The notes under the pieces: model-generated
Seen by the model: the letters and a program-made list of their open reading frames with translations, nothing else
What the model was told of the DNA's origin: nothing
The model's database searches: none
Program-made: the position numbers and the translations under genes
Shown: positions 23,960 to 35,891 of the stretch, one piece after another
Position numbering within the stretch: the stretch's first letter is position 1
Layout: each line of letters starts with the position of its first letter
Assembly (NCBI GenBank): GCA_963920575.1
Contig: OY986964.1
Span: 35,826,527-35,890,526 of the forward strand
Source of the DNA: Narthecium ossifragum
Lineage: Eukaryota > Streptophyta > Magnoliopsida > Dioscoreales > Nartheciaceae
Direction of reading: 5' to 3'
Length of the DNA stretch: 64,000 bases

Positions 23960-25900
23960 GGTCCTCGGGCGGATTCCGGTGTTGTATCTCGCTGGAGAAG
24001 ACGAAGAAATCGGTCATGGCATGGGAGGGACGGCATCGGGGGTTGGATCTCGCCGGAAGGACGCCAGGGGGTCATGGTGCTCGGATCCGAGGTCGAGAGA
24101 GTGACCGCAGTGGAGATCGCTGGGAAGGGCGTGGCCGCCTGAGTAGGTGAGTTTTCTCTCACCAGAGGAGAGAGAAAATCCAGGAATAATAAAAAAGAAA
24201 AATAAAAAAGGTATTATTGTCGTTTTGAGGTGATTTGGGCTTATTGACCCCCAAAAAATCGAGTCTGGAATTTTTGACAAAGAGCATGAGGTTTTAGACA
24301 AAGAGAGGGGCCGGATTTAGGGTTTTGAACCAATGCCCCTTCAAAATATTTGTTTGGCAAGGAAAAAAAAAAGAAATTAAAGTGTGTGCTAAATTAAATT
24401 AGCTTAAAACCTAATTTCTTCATGATTAATTCTGATCTAAACCTTCCGATCATATTTCTCGATGACTAGCGGCCTACGTATGGTTTGTCTCTCTTTCTCA
24501 TAAATCATACATTACCCACGCCAGTATGTAGTCATGAAATGTATTCAAATTCATTTGAAAAGTCCAACAACATTATTCAAATATTGGTCCAAGAATTATA
24601 AAGATTCTCGTTCCGTTTACTATCCATTTGATACGAGGTTAGAAAAAGTGGAGGCTAAAAGTAGATAATGTTAGATGAGGTTAAAAAAAATAGGATTAAA
24701 AAATGGGAATAAAAAAAAATAAAGAGAAATATGATATGTGGAATAGTAATAACCCCGTAATCATTGTTTTAGTGTTTGGTGAAAAAGGAGGAATAAAATG
24801 AGGTTTCCCCTTTAACCCCGAACCAAACGGCCCTTAGAGTTTGGTCGTCGACAAAAACGATGCATAGATTGCCAGTACTGGCAACTATTGTGGGTGTGGG
24901 GTGACCAAGGCGAAATTGAGAATGTAGATGGCACATTAAACCTCCAATGTTAGATGGTCCCAAGCCAATTTACTCGAGCAAGGAAATAGAAAACTCATGT
25001 CACGCCTAAGTTGGACGTTGGAGGAGCTCGCTTAAGCTGACTGAAAAAAAATGGATTTGATCATTTAAATCATAGATATTTCAGCGTTAAATCTCTGTGC
25101 ATGCGTGTATTAAATCACTAATTATCGATCGAGGTCGTCAATTAAATCACCATTCACCAGTTGTCTCTATATTATATTAATATAAACTCATCCTTGTTCA
25201 TTGGTTTAAACTGATTGATTGAATGGTAAAGCTTTATGATGTTAAATCAGATCCTGTGTTCAGTTCTTTCACTCCGTGCTGTCGGACGACTATAGCTAGC
25301 GGTGTTGTTTGTTGAAGCTTTATTAGTCTCAGTCCAAAGGAAGGGAACCGTGCTGGTAAACTTTTACACGCATCTAGAGGTTTTTGACACTCCATAAAAC
25401 CATTAGCCAAAACCACAAAACTTTTCAGCGTTTGAATTTTTTTCATGTCTTCTGGAATTGAGAGATTGTCCGAGAGAGGAGCTCCACCGTATTAACAATT
25501 TACGAAAAATTGATGTTTAGTCTCTTTTGAAGACTTTATTTGTTGTATAGTCTCCTTGAAAGATTTTAAGCCATTTAGTCCCTTTTTGGACAGTTGTATT
25601 TTTTTATCTCTAAAATACCCTTTATGTATTTTTTTAAATGAGAGATGGATAAATAGTTTTTGAATTAGGTGGTTGGCATTAAATGGAGTGGTTGGGAGTA
25701 TATACACCTATTCCCAATACATGCAAGGCATGCATGCATCCACTTTATGGATGCATGCATTAATGGGGGCATTAATAGTAAAAAAAGAAATATTGAAAAA
25801 TAGTTAATAAATACCAGAAAATAAGAAAATTACTCGAAAAAAATGAGAAAAAATGGTAGAAAGGTATAAAAAAATACCAGAAAATATAAAAAATTTTGAA
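23960..25900. other. GC-rich remnant then AT-rich intergenic DNA
   Basis: 23960-24140 continues the GC-rich unit described left of LTR C. 24300-25900 is AT-rich. AACCAAACGGCCCTTAG near 24821-24837 looks like the end of a Tourist-type MITE, but no partner end was found. No gene recognised. Confidence 0.4.
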
Positions 25901-25904
25901 ATTT

Positions 25905-27287
25905 TTTTTGGTGAAGTAACTACAGTTTAAGTGTGAAGTAACTACAGTTTTTTTTAAAGTAATTGCCATTTAAATGATAAGTAACTACCATTATGATGGG
26001 AAGTAACTACCATCATATTAGAGAAGTAACTACCATTACAATGCGAAAGTAACTATCATTATACTGGGGAAGTAACTACCCATACTTGGTGAAGTAACTA
26101 CCCATACTTGGAAAAGTAACTACAAGCATAATAAGAAGTGACCACCATTGTATTAGGGAAGTAACTACCATTACAACATGGAAGTAACTACTAATACTTG
26201 GGGGAAGTAAGTACCATTTTTTTGAAAATACTTTTAAGATGGTAGTTACTTCCCACTTTAAGTGATAGTTACTTACCGAAATAAATGGTAGTTACTTTTT
26301 TGAAAATACTTTTAAGATGGTAGTTACTTCCCACTTTAAGTGATAGTTACTTACCGAAATAAATGGAAGTAGCTACCAATTAGAGAAGTAACTACCATTA
26401 TAATGCGAAAGTAACTATCATTATACTGGGGAAGTAACTACCCATACTTGGTGAAGTAACTACCCATACTTGGAAAAGTAATTACAAGTATAATAAGAAG
26501 TGACCACCATTGTATTAGGGAAGTAACTACCATTACAACAGGGAAGTAACTACTAATACTTGGGGGAAGTAAGTACCATTTTTTTAAAAATACTTTTAAG
26601 ATGGTAGTTACTTCCCACTTTAAGTGATAATTACTTACCGAAATAAATGGTAGTTACTTTTTTGAAAATACTTTTAAGATGGTAGTTACTTCCCACTTTA
26701 AGTGATAGTTACTTACCGAAATAAATGGTAGTTACTTCCCAAATGATAATTGGTAGCTACTTCCCTTATCTATGGAAGATAGTAGGTGGTTAGATGGTAG
26801 TTACTTCCCAATAAAATTGGTAGTAACTTTCTAGTTAAATGGTAGTTACTTCCCTTATAATCGGTAGTTACTTGTTAATTGGTAGTTACTTCCCAAAATA
26901 TTGGTCATTACTTTATAATTTTCTGGGAAGTAACTACAAATAGTTAATATAAAAAAAATTTCTGCTAAGTAACTACAAAAATTACTACAAAATTTTTTGA
27001 AAAGTAATTACAATTTATGAAAATTATCTACAATTTATGGGAAGTAACTACAAATATTGGTAGTTACTTCCCAGTGTTACTACCCTATTTTTGGGAATAG
27101 TAACTACAATTTTTTGAAAAAGTATTTACAATTTATGCGAAGTAACTACCAATTTTGGTAGTTACTTCCCAGTTTTGGAAACGGGGAATGTGGCGGGGGA
27201 CGCCGGTGGCGGAGCTGGAGCGGACCCGGGGACGCCGGTGGCGGCTGGAGGCGAAGTAACTACAACTTGTATGCGAAGTAACTACCA
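25905..27287. repeat. strand-switching array of GAAGTAACTAC motifs
   Basis: Dozens of copies of GAAGTAACTACCATTA-like units lie on the plus strand (25912-26225, 26370-26585, 26925-27160) alternating with blocks in the opposite orientation (GGTAGTTACTTCCCA; 26235-26360, 26600-26930). A higher-order block containing CTTTTAAGATGGTAGTTAC and CACTTTAAGTGATAGTTAC occurs four times (from about 26222, 26300, 26585, 26665), and 26030-26220 is nearly duplicated at 26385-26580. A GC-rich insert (27176-27252) precedes the last units, then the assembly gap begins. Confidence 0.9.
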
Positions 27288-27487
27288 NNNNNNNNNNNNN
27301 NNNNNNNNNNNNNNNNNNNNNNNNNNNNNNNNNNNNNNNNNNNNNNNNNNNNNNNNNNNNNNNNNNNNNNNNNNNNNNNNNNNNNNNNNNNNNNNNNNNN
27401 NNNNNNNNNNNNNNNNNNNNNNNNNNNNNNNNNNNNNNNNNNNNNNNNNNNNNNNNNNNNNNNNNNNNNNNNNNNNNNNNNNNNNNN
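27288..27487. other. assembly gap, 200 N
   Basis: Exactly 200 undetermined bases, directly adjoining the GAAGTAACTAC array. The round number suggests a scaffold placeholder rather than a measured distance; the repeat probably caused the break. Confidence 0.98.
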
Positions 27488-29580
27488 CAAATAGACTATG
27501 GACTGGATTGAAAATACAATAACACAACTTACAGTCTGTTGACGAGGAAATCTTGCCGTTGACCGGCGATGGTCAAACTAGTCAAAATTAGTTAAAATTA
27601 GTCAAAATCAGGGACGTGTTTAAATTCAACTCCTTCAAACACTTAGTTCGAACAGAGGTGTTGGAGCTACAGAAAAATGAATGTGAAGTAAACATAGTGG
27701 AAAATGGAAGATGGGAAGTGGTGACAAAATGAATGACGAGAAGTCATAGAAAATGAGAATAATGGGTGATGAACTATGCTAGAACTACTCCTATGAGTGA
27801 TAGAACTACTCTTATGAGTGATAGAATTACTCCTATGAGTGTCTGAACTACTCCTATGAATGGAACTATGCTCGCACTACTCTTATAAATGAAAGTCTTC
27901 ATTGTAGAATATTAAAAGAAAGAAAACGCTTCATTAAGATAAATAAGGCTACATTGAAAATAAAGATAAAAGACTACATTAGAAATAAAGATAAAAGTTG
28001 GTTTACTCTTAATTTCGGGAGAGACATTTCTTATTCATCGTCCTGCCTTTTACAATTTGTGACGTAACCACTTTGGAAGCATTTGAACTGCCCTGGAACT
28101 ATCTTGAAATCATTTGAACTGCTCTGAAACTATCTTGGAACTGCTCTAGAACTATCTTGGAACTTCTCTGGAACTGTCAGAATTGAATCTGAAACAGTCA
28201 TAATTGCATAACTGGTTGACATCTTCAGTTATTTACGAAACTGCCATATGATAGAGCGTCTTATTTTTCACTATAATTTGGTCGATGATAACCTTCGAAT
28301 TGGAAAACCTTTGAACATAAAAGTTGTAGTTCTTCGAATTCCCTTTCCATCGGTCTATAAATCAACTCATTTGGACATCACATGAGAAAGTTATGATGAA
28401 AATAGTCAGATCACATCGACGATGGTTATTAAAATAATCGGCCAAAATATGATCGGTTGGACATGGCCGATTGGAATTTGGTTGATAAAATCGAAGATGA
28501 CATGTGGAAATTCGGTCATTATCTTCTATTTTGCCACTTGACACTTTTTGCTGTCATTTTGACACACTAAATGATGGAATCTGAAAATCTCGTCAACATA
28601 AAAGTTGTAGATTTTTTCATCCTCTTTTCAATGGTTCAAGAATTAGCCAATTGGGATATTTTATGTAAAAGTTATGATCAAAATACTTCATCTATGTCAA
28701 AGCTAAAGATGAGGACCATTTAATGACAATATTTATTAAATTACCATTGATATTGTCAGCCGCCCAGATGACTTTAAAACATTGTTATATTTATAACTAA
28801 CACGACCTCCTTATAATCTACGAGTCCAAATTGTCCTTGGTCGTCTCCAGGTGTGCTTGATTCCTCGGAATACTATTACCTTGCCCAGCCAATATATTGT
28901 GGATTTCTGCACCGGTCAACATACATAGCTATGTGTATTATGTACCGCTCATCAGTTATCACTTTATTACTTTCATTCTTACCATTTGACCCTACTCTTT
29001 TAAACCTATCTATATATAGTGATCACTAAAATCAGATGTTGTATAAAAAAAACCACTTTCTCATAAAATCTTTCTTAGTATCAAATCGGAGGCCTTGAGA
29101 TCGAACTCATCTCGTGAATGGTCATCCAAAGTCTTCAGGAAACTAATGTTTCAAATAGAGCACCTGGATACTTCTAGAGAGATCAATGTCGTGTAATACT
29201 CGACTAATGGGGATCCATTCTACATGACTGACCTCATCGCAAAAGTAAGGAATTGTGCGATTTGGGAGAAGACTTACCATGGTCTTATCTTTATCGGCGG
29301 CGGAGCTGGTCTTCCGGATTTAAGCCCGTGCGTCACACCCGTTTCTCCCGAGAAATATCAATAAAAATGATGAAAATACCTGTATCAAAGGAAGACTCTA
29401 ATAAGTTGATTAGTTCATGACACGCATATGTAAAACATTAATTGGAATTAAAGTTGAAAAGTTGCATTTATAAATTAAAAAAAATGATGCTTTAAATCTG
29501 CAATAATAGAAGAAAAAAAAATTAAACCAGAAGAACTAACGTCGGCGCAGTGATGAAGCTGCTTACGTTCGTGTTCCACT
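27488..29580. other. repeat-rich intergenic DNA, no gene
   Basis: Contains short tandem runs of CTACTCCTATGAGTGATAGA (27783-27865, three to four copies) and of CTGGAACTATCTTGGAACTG-like words (28088-28185). Two units of a roughly 110 bp module (28283-28400, 28560-28690) recur in reverse orientation at 34.1-34.6 kb. This is probably LTR-derived, but no ends were located. Confidence 0.5.
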
Positions 29581-29734
29581 GACCATAAATAGACTCCAAC
29601 ATAAATATCCGCCCGCCAGTACTGCAACAGCGGCCAATTGCCTTCCAAGAAAACCTTTAATCCATTTGATTCACGTCCTCCCCATGCCGGCAAATCACTA
29701 CCGTCCGATTCGTGCACCAGCTGATGGCTCGCCG
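29581..29734 (+). promoter_or_regulatory. likely core promoter and leader of the ATL gene
   Basis: An ATAAATAGA TATA-like box at about 29585-29593 lies some 140 bases before the preferred start codon. An upstream in-frame ATG at 29666 also exists. Position and sequence only; no transcription start is visible. Confidence 0.4.
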
Positions 29735-30880
29735 ATGGTACGCCACCACCACCACCTCGCCCTCCTCCTCCTGGTTTTCCTCACCGCCAGCTCGTGCGCC
29801 CGAGCCCAATCGTCGCCGCCCGACAATTACGTCGGCTACGGCTACGGCGGCGTGTCCAGCTTGAACGCCTCGACGGCGCTTGTTATCTGCCTCATCCTCG
29901 CGCCCGTATTGCTCTTCACGGTATTCTTCTTCCTCTACTTCCGCTACTGCTCCTTATTCGGTTCCGCCACCAATACCAACGCCGGCGCAGCAGTACTCCT
30001 GTCAAGGTCCCGCCGGGTATCGTCCGCCCGGGTCGGCCTGGACAAGGAGCTCATCACTTCGTTCCCGAGGCTGGCGTACTCTGACGTGAAGGATCTGAAG
30101 GTCGGTGAAGGGGCGCTGGAGTGCGCGGTGTGCCTGTGCGAGTTCGAGGACGGCGACCACCTCATGCTCCTCCCCGGATGCCGCCATGTCTTCCATTCCG
30201 ACTGCGTCGGGACATGGCTCGAGGCTCACGTCACGTGCCCCGTTTGCCGCTTAAACCTCGCGGCCGCGGCAGTGCTGCCGGAGCCTCAGTTGGTGGCGGA
30301 AGGGGATGGCCCGGGTGATCGGACGACGGATCGCGTGGAGATCGCCGTGAGGGAGGAGGACGACGTCAGCGATCATGAAGCGGATGCAGCGGATCTGGCG
30401 CGGATCGGGAGCCGGAAGCGGGATGCGAGGGCGACGCGGGAGGGGGAGGGGCAGGCGAGGACGAGGGCGCCGATCCCAAGGTCGGCGTTGGAGCGGGAAG
30501 CGGCGATGCGGGAGGGGGAGGGGCAGGAGAGGTACACGCTGCGGCTGCCGGATGAGGCGATCGCCGCCGTCGTCGCCGTTGGACTTCGGCGGACGACGAG
30601 TTTCTCAGCGCCTCGAGGCGGAAACGAAGGAGAAGGGTGGGGCGGGAGGTTGGCGGGGGCGTTGGTGAGGACTTTCTCGACTAAATTCCCTTCGAGGAGG
30701 AGGATGGAGGTGGGGAACGGAGAGGGTGAAGGGTCCGGGAGGGCTGGAAGTATGCTCACCGCCATACGAAGGCCATTGGATTGCTTCACCGGTGGCGGTG
30801 AAGGCGGAGAAAAATCTATCGCCGTTAGTGGCTCCGCCGGGGCGAATGAATCCGATGGCACCCCAATCACGCATGTTTGA
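29735..30880 (+). CDS. RING-H2 finger protein, ATL family (E3 ubiquitin ligase), single exon
   Basis: The frame is open from an ATG at 29666, but the ATG at 29735 is preferred because it starts directly with a signal peptide (MVRHHHHLALLLLVFLTASS). This gives 381 residues. Order in that numbering: signal peptide 1-25; one membrane segment about 48-72 (ALVICLILAPVLLFTVFFFL); the ATL GLD signature with GLDKELITSFPRL from 101; the RING-H2 finger C130-C171 with spacing C-X2-C-X15-C-X1-H-X2-H-X2-C-X10-C-X2-C and the ATL-typical Pro in CPVC; and a long variable basic/acidic tail. ATL proteins are membrane-bound E3 ligases, many induced by elicitors or carbon/nitrogen balance (ATL6/31 group). The substrate cannot be inferred. 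The GC-rich intronless coding region fits a monocot ATL gene. Confidence 0.93.
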   Translation: MVRHHHHLALLLLVFLTASSCARAQSSPPDNYVGYGYGGVSSLNASTALVICLILAPVLLFTVFFFLYFRYCSLFGSATNTNAGAAVLLSRSRRVSSARVGLDKELITSFPRLAYSDVKDLKVGEGALECAVCLCEFEDGDHLMLLPGCRHVFHSDCVGTWLEAHVTCPVCRLNLAAAAVLPEPQLVAEGDGPGDRTTDRVEIAVREEDDVSDHEADAADLARIGSRKRDARATREGEGQARTRAPIPRSALEREAAMREGEGQERYTLRLPDEAIAAVVAVGLRRTTSFSAPRGGNEGEGWGGRLAGALVRTFSTKFPSRRRMEVGNGEGEGSGRAGSMLTAIRRPLDCFTGGGEGGEKSIAVSGSAGANESDGTPITHV

Positions 30881-32309
30881 CGTTGGGCACGAGCAATTTT
30901 TGTTCTACACGAGTGATGACGTGGAGCCGCTATCGCCGTTGGATAATTTGTTTGATGTGAATTACTATTCAAACGACTGTAAATGAGGTTCGGATTCAAA
31001 TCCGGGTCGGATTAGTCTAGGTTTGTCCAAGAAGTGGCATCTCACATTGTATTCTTTCTGTCATAAGCTTTTGGATGTACGCCGCCATTGCTTACTGTTA
31101 TATAGGAAAGAATTGGATTCAATTGATAAGTTTAAGCTAACATCATTTGGATTGTGATTTGTGGATGCAGGCACTGCACTTTACTCATTGTTGTGCTTCT
31201 ACCAACTTTGGATAGAGTGAGCCATTATTGATTGGTACTTTCATTATTACCTCCTTCTTCTTCTTCTTGTTTTGATTTTATATCGAAATCGAAATCGAAC
31301 TCGAACTCGAACTCGACTATATTATAGACTTGACTAAGCTCGAAAGCTCGACTCGGAGGCTTGCAAATCGAACTTGAGCTTAGTCAATTACGAGCCGATC
31401 TATCCTGTATTGGCTACCAATCAATTGGGTCTAGACGGGCTAAGCAAGTTGGGCTTTGGACTTGGAATTGGGCTTGGCGTCACAAGAGCCATTCAGGTTT
31501 CAAGTCTCTTCTTCTCTTGTGTAAAAAGAGTCTTATGCATGCTATTAATTAGTATAGCAAATAGGTATATGCCATAATTTCAGTATTTTTTATGAACCAA
31601 AAGAAATGAATATGGAACATATATAAATATATAATAAAGCAGCTCGAAATTACTCCACTAGTAAGATAAGAATATAAAATGTTTTAACTATAGTCGACTA
31701 TCATTACTAACACTAGAATTAGTATGTAAAGATATCTAGTTGTGGGAGCAATAGAAAAACTCACTATCATTAATCGATCACTACTATTACTAGCATTAGA
31801 GAATCCTAAATTTGCATGTCGGATTGGTAGAAGATACATAACCATGAAAATTTGTATCACGGCCGAGAAATACATCTGCAGCTTGCTTTTGATACAGATT
31901 TTGCTCGAACCAAATGAACAAAACAGACGAAAATAAACATGAGAAGACCCAATCTCCTGGTGCATATACCTATTCGTTAATGGCAATATCAACCGTCAGT
32001 GACGAATCCGACGGCCGGGACCAATTCGTCGCCTCCCCAACCTTTCTACTGATCATCTATCCTACTGTTTACTGTTTTATGTGTTTTATCTCAGCCGTCG
32101 ATTCACCATCTGACGGCTGATATGCACTATTGCTGGACTAGCGACGTATCTATAATCACAACCCCATCATCCTTTTATTTTCCTCTCCCATGTGGTAGGT
32201 TCGTTGGGAAAAAGTCAAACACACAACCCAATGCTTTTTGACCCGATTGCAAGCCCATCTCTCGGCGTCCTAACTCCCCTCTCTCATCGCATCCTCCACT
32301 AGGAGACGA
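30881..32309. other. intergenic DNA between ATL and ANTH genes
   Basis: Contains the ATL 3' region, a short CGAAAT/CGAACT microsatellite (31282-31312), and AT-rich DNA. No gene recognised. Confidence 0.55.
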
Positions 32310-33398
32310 ATGCGTCGCAGCAAGCAGCGAGGCCAGGGAGGCCTCTTGGGAGCTCTCAAGTCCCGCGCCACCCTCCTCTGCTCCGCCAACAGCTCCACCA
32401 CCTCCCCTCTCTCCCCCCACGCCGCCGTCCTCCGCGCCACCGCCCACGAACCATCCACAATCTCACCCCAACCACACCACCTCGCCGCGCTCCTATCCTT
32501 CGGCCGTGGGCCCCGCTCCTCCGCCGCCGCCTTAGTCTCCGCCCTCTCCTCCCGCCTCCGCTCGGCTCGCTCCGCCCCCGTCGCCCTCAAGTCGCTCCTC
32601 GCCATCCACCACCTCCTAGCCTCCTCCTCTCCCTTCATCATCCGCGACCAGCTCCTCCACCTCCTCCTCCCCCCGGTCCTCGGCGGCGGACCCCCTTCCC
32701 CTCTCCTCCTCTCCTCCTTCTCTGATCCCTCCGATCCCCTCCTTTCCTCCCTCGTACGCCATCTAGCCCGCCACCTCGAGCTCCTCCTCCTCCTCCCTCC
32801 CAACCCCCCTGATCTCGACGATTGGCTCTCCGCTCTCCTTACCGGCCATCTAATCGCCGAACTGGAACACCTCGTCGCCATCGCCGAGGAGATCGGTCGA
32901 TTCCCGTTCCCCGCCTTTTCCGGCGAGCACGACGAAGACGAGGACCTCTCCTCGTCTCCTCCGATCGTCCACGAGACAGTGAGGTTAGTGCACCAGGACC
33001 GGGTCGCCGCCGAGCACGGGATCCACGCGCGGATCCGCGAGTTCCGCGATCGGATCCGCGAGTTCCGCGATCGGATCGGGTCCATCTCGCTCGCTGAATC
33101 CCTCGAGCTGCTCTGCCTGCTTAAGCGGCTCGAGGACATCGATCGCGGCGATCAGAGACCCTACGATCGAAGATGGAAGGTAGGGGTGGATCGGGTGTTC
33201 TGGGAGGACGTGAGGGAGTTGAGAGCGAGGGTGGGTGAGTTGGTGGTGAAGCGAGAGGCGGAGGAGAGGGAGAGGAGGAGGGCGATGTCGGAGGCGAGGA
33301 GGTTACGAGTTAGCGAGTCGGCTCGGATCTCCTACCGAGACTCGATGGGTTCGGCTGATTTCGACCCGGTTCGGTTCGGGTCGAGTCGGTGGAGGTGA
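32310..33398 (+). CDS. ANTH/ENTH-domain clathrin assembly protein (PICALM-like), single exon
   Basis: A 362-residue intronless frame. The N-terminal part matches plant ANTH proteins of the At4g40080/At1g25240 type: a basic start (MRRSKQRGQGGLLGALKSRA), VLRATAHEPST, then APVALKSLLAIHHLLASS, and DWLSALLTGHLIAELEHLVA. ANTH domains bind PtdIns(4,5)P2 and help recruit clathrin at the plasma membrane or trans-Golgi. A duplicated block IREFRDR occurs twice (about 245-260). The C-terminal third is charged, with ALRARVGELVV-type helix and RMSEARRLR-like sequence, and has no obvious DPF/NPF adaptor motifs, as in the short members of the family. The start is the first ATG after a stop-rich leader. High GC in the first 600 bases. 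Confidence 0.88.
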   Translation: MRRSKQRGQGGLLGALKSRATLLCSANSSTTSPLSPHAAVLRATAHEPSTISPQPHHLAALLSFGRGPRSSAAALVSALSSRLRSARSAPVALKSLLAIHHLLASSSPFIIRDQLLHLLLPPVLGGGPPSPLLLSSFSDPSDPLLSSLVRHLARHLELLLLLPPNPPDLDDWLSALLTGHLIAELEHLVAIAEEIGRFPFPAFSGEHDEDEDLSSSPPIVHETVRLVHQDRVAAEHGIHARIREFRDRIREFRDRIGSISLAESLELLCLLKRLEDIDRGDQRPYDRRWKVGVDRVFWEDVRELRARVGELVVKREAEERERRRAMSEARRLRVSESARISYRDSMGSADFDPVRFGSSRWR

Positions 33399-33851
33399 CT
33401 GTTGTTGGAACCTTCGGCGTCCGAAAAGCTCATCCTTTTATATTATATAATAATAGTTTATTCATTGGATTGGTTTGAAAGCAAAGCAAAAGAAAAGAGG
33501 AAGAGCCACGTCCGCAAGCTATTGACGAGAAATAATTATAGATGTTGGATTTGCTTGTGTTGTGCTAATTAAAGCCATTTTTTTTATAAAATTTCATAGT
33601 AAGACGGAAAGTTGTAAATGAATGGTAAGGTCGTTGGATTTCTTTTTTATCATATCAATATCTATTTTAGTCATGGTTTACTTCTGTCAATTCTTCTCAT
33701 TTTGTTTTAACAAAAACCATATATTGTTATCCTGCCTTACAGTGAATCACAAATTCCTCGCACAAAAAGTTAGAATTATGAGAATACAAATGCTTCACTT
33801 GTGAAAGGATTATAACAGTCAGAATACACCTAGAATAAAAATGCTTCACTT
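33399..33851. other. 3' flank of the ANTH gene
   Basis: AT-rich, with no further gene seen. Confidence 0.5.
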
Positions 33852-35360
33852 ATGTTGCCCCTAAAACCCGGATAAAAGACTCAACTAATAAATAAAAAAA
33901 AACTACAAGAAGACATCTCTTCTTTGTGGTGTGTGTGTCTGTGTTGGGGGGGTGTGGAGGGATCAATGCCCATTGGGTTGTTTGAGGCCCAAGGGGTCTA
34001 ATTCTAGATTTGGCGTATGAAGGTTCGATGTTTTTGTTAGTCATAAAAGTCACGAGGACGATTAAAATACATGCTACTTGATGGCAATTTCATAATATTT
34101 ATGAAATTGTCATGAAATTGTCCTCATCCTTGATTCTGACATGGTTATAGTTTGTTTTGTCATAACTTTCACATGCGACCTCGGAATTAGTTGATTTATG
34201 GATCGCTGGAAAACTCTTTCGGATAGCTACAAGTTCACTGTTGATGAGTTTTTCTAATTTGGATGTTTTGTGTATCAAATATGCAATAGAAGCCTGAAAA
34301 CCTCTCAGTGGTGTTCTTTCATGGGGCTTTATTTTCGTGGGAATAGAGGAGTAATTTTTACCGGCTGCTTTACTTCATGATGTAACATTGATTTTTCATC
34401 CATAATTGTCATTTGGAGTTCGAATTGGACGATTCTTGGACCGTTGGAAAGAGAGCTCGAAAATTGGGCGAAATCTTCCGGGGACAAATTTGTCCATTGC
34501 GTGATACTATCATGTTGCAAGAGTATTTTGCTCATAACTTTCTCGTGTGATGGCGAAATGAGGTGATTTAACTTTCGTTGGAAAGATAATTTGAAAATCC
34601 ATAACTTTTGTTCTGAGAGTTTTACCAAATTCAAAATCTATCATAGGGCGAAATTGACAGAAAGGAAACATACACAATGGAACGAAAGAGAATGGTGCAG
34701 TTACTGTGACTAACAATGATTGTGGATGCGATTGAATCAAACGTTTGCATGGGACACGTGACAATCAAAGTAACGTAACTACCCCAACTGCAATTAAAGC
34801 CTATACATATGTGGAAGATCACCGCAGAACTATCTCTCGCAATCCAAAAACCAGAGCAAGGCTCTTGTTAGTAGACTTAGCCACTGTTGTAACTTAAATT
34901 TATATCTTTCGCAGGTTCGTCCTGCACTCTTGTATTCGCAGGTTCGCCCTGCATTCCGTAACAAGTTTACTCACACTAGTTTACAAGTCATTCATCAGAA
35001 CCGTCCACGGTGTCGTCTTTGCAATTAATAAAAATATCTTCTCGATGGAGCCGATTTAGGTACCGTCAGAGCAAATCATTGTGTTCATGTTACATTATAA
35101 TTAATCTATTTTTTGTCTCATTTCTTTTCATGACTTTAGCGCCATCGCTCATTTTCGAAAAGATTGGAAAATTTGGGTCTTGATCCATCTCGATTGTTGT
35201 GTTTGTTGAAAGACAATTTCACGCGTGAACGGTTTCAATTTCAGGTCCAACAGAAAGGGAAACAGTTCTGCTTTACTTTTGATTTATGTTGGTTGTACGA
35301 TCACAGGGAGAGGGATTGTAGTTTCATGGCACTCTAATTAGACGTAAAAGACTTGCTTTT
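33852..35360. other. LTR-like intergenic repeat, borders not resolved
   Basis: Starts near TGTTGCCCCTAAAACCCGG. It contains three degenerate units of a roughly 110 bp module (34136-34265, 34370-34480, 34510-34640), and a GCAGGTTCGTCCTGCA / GCAGGTTCGCCCTGCA pair (34913-34955) of the kind seen in plant gypsy LTRs. No matching terminus with target duplication was found. Confidence 0.4.
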
Positions 35361-35891
35361 TTATGAGCTTAAGGCCTCCCTTGGTTTGGAAAATGTTTTC
35401 ATATTTTTATTTTCTGTTTTTATTTTTAATTTTCTGTTTTTAATTTTTGAAAATAAAAATGTGAAAACACATTTGGTTTGAAACGTTGAAAAACTGTTTT
35501 TTAAAAATAAAAATATGAAAATGTATTTGATTGTAACTACGAATTCTGTTTTCAATGTGTTTAAATTCATAAGCTAGTTATTATTATTTTGTATTTATGT
35601 ATGGTATAGATCATTAATATATAAGTTTTACATCATTTTGTAATTTATTATTTTGGAGCTATTAAATCTCATATTTTTTTAATACATGTATATATTCATA
35701 TACAAAAGTCATAATTTTTTCATAAGAAATATATAAGTTTAACTCTTAACTTAAGCAAAATAATAGAAGCTAAAAATTTAAAATACATATAACATTGAAG
35801 CAATATTGAACTACACCACTGCCCAAACAAAATACAATAATATCTCGTTTGTTGTCTAAAACAACATTACATGCAATACGAAAAGTCTAAA

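Noticed and set aside
27175..27527. Open frames across the N run
   Set aside because: Created by undetermined bases; nothing is known about the gap sequence.
29666..29734. Longer start for the ATL protein (23 extra residues)
   Set aside because: The downstream ATG begins directly with a signal peptide as in other ATL proteins; the extension would bury it. The upstream ATG remains possible.
30373..30999. 208-codon frame opposite the ATL gene
   Set aside because: Antisense shadow of a GC-rich coding region; the plus strand has the complete RING-H2 protein.
32270..33139. 289-codon frame opposite the ANTH gene
   Set aside because: Arg/Ser/Glu-rich antisense shadow caused by high GC; no family resemblance.
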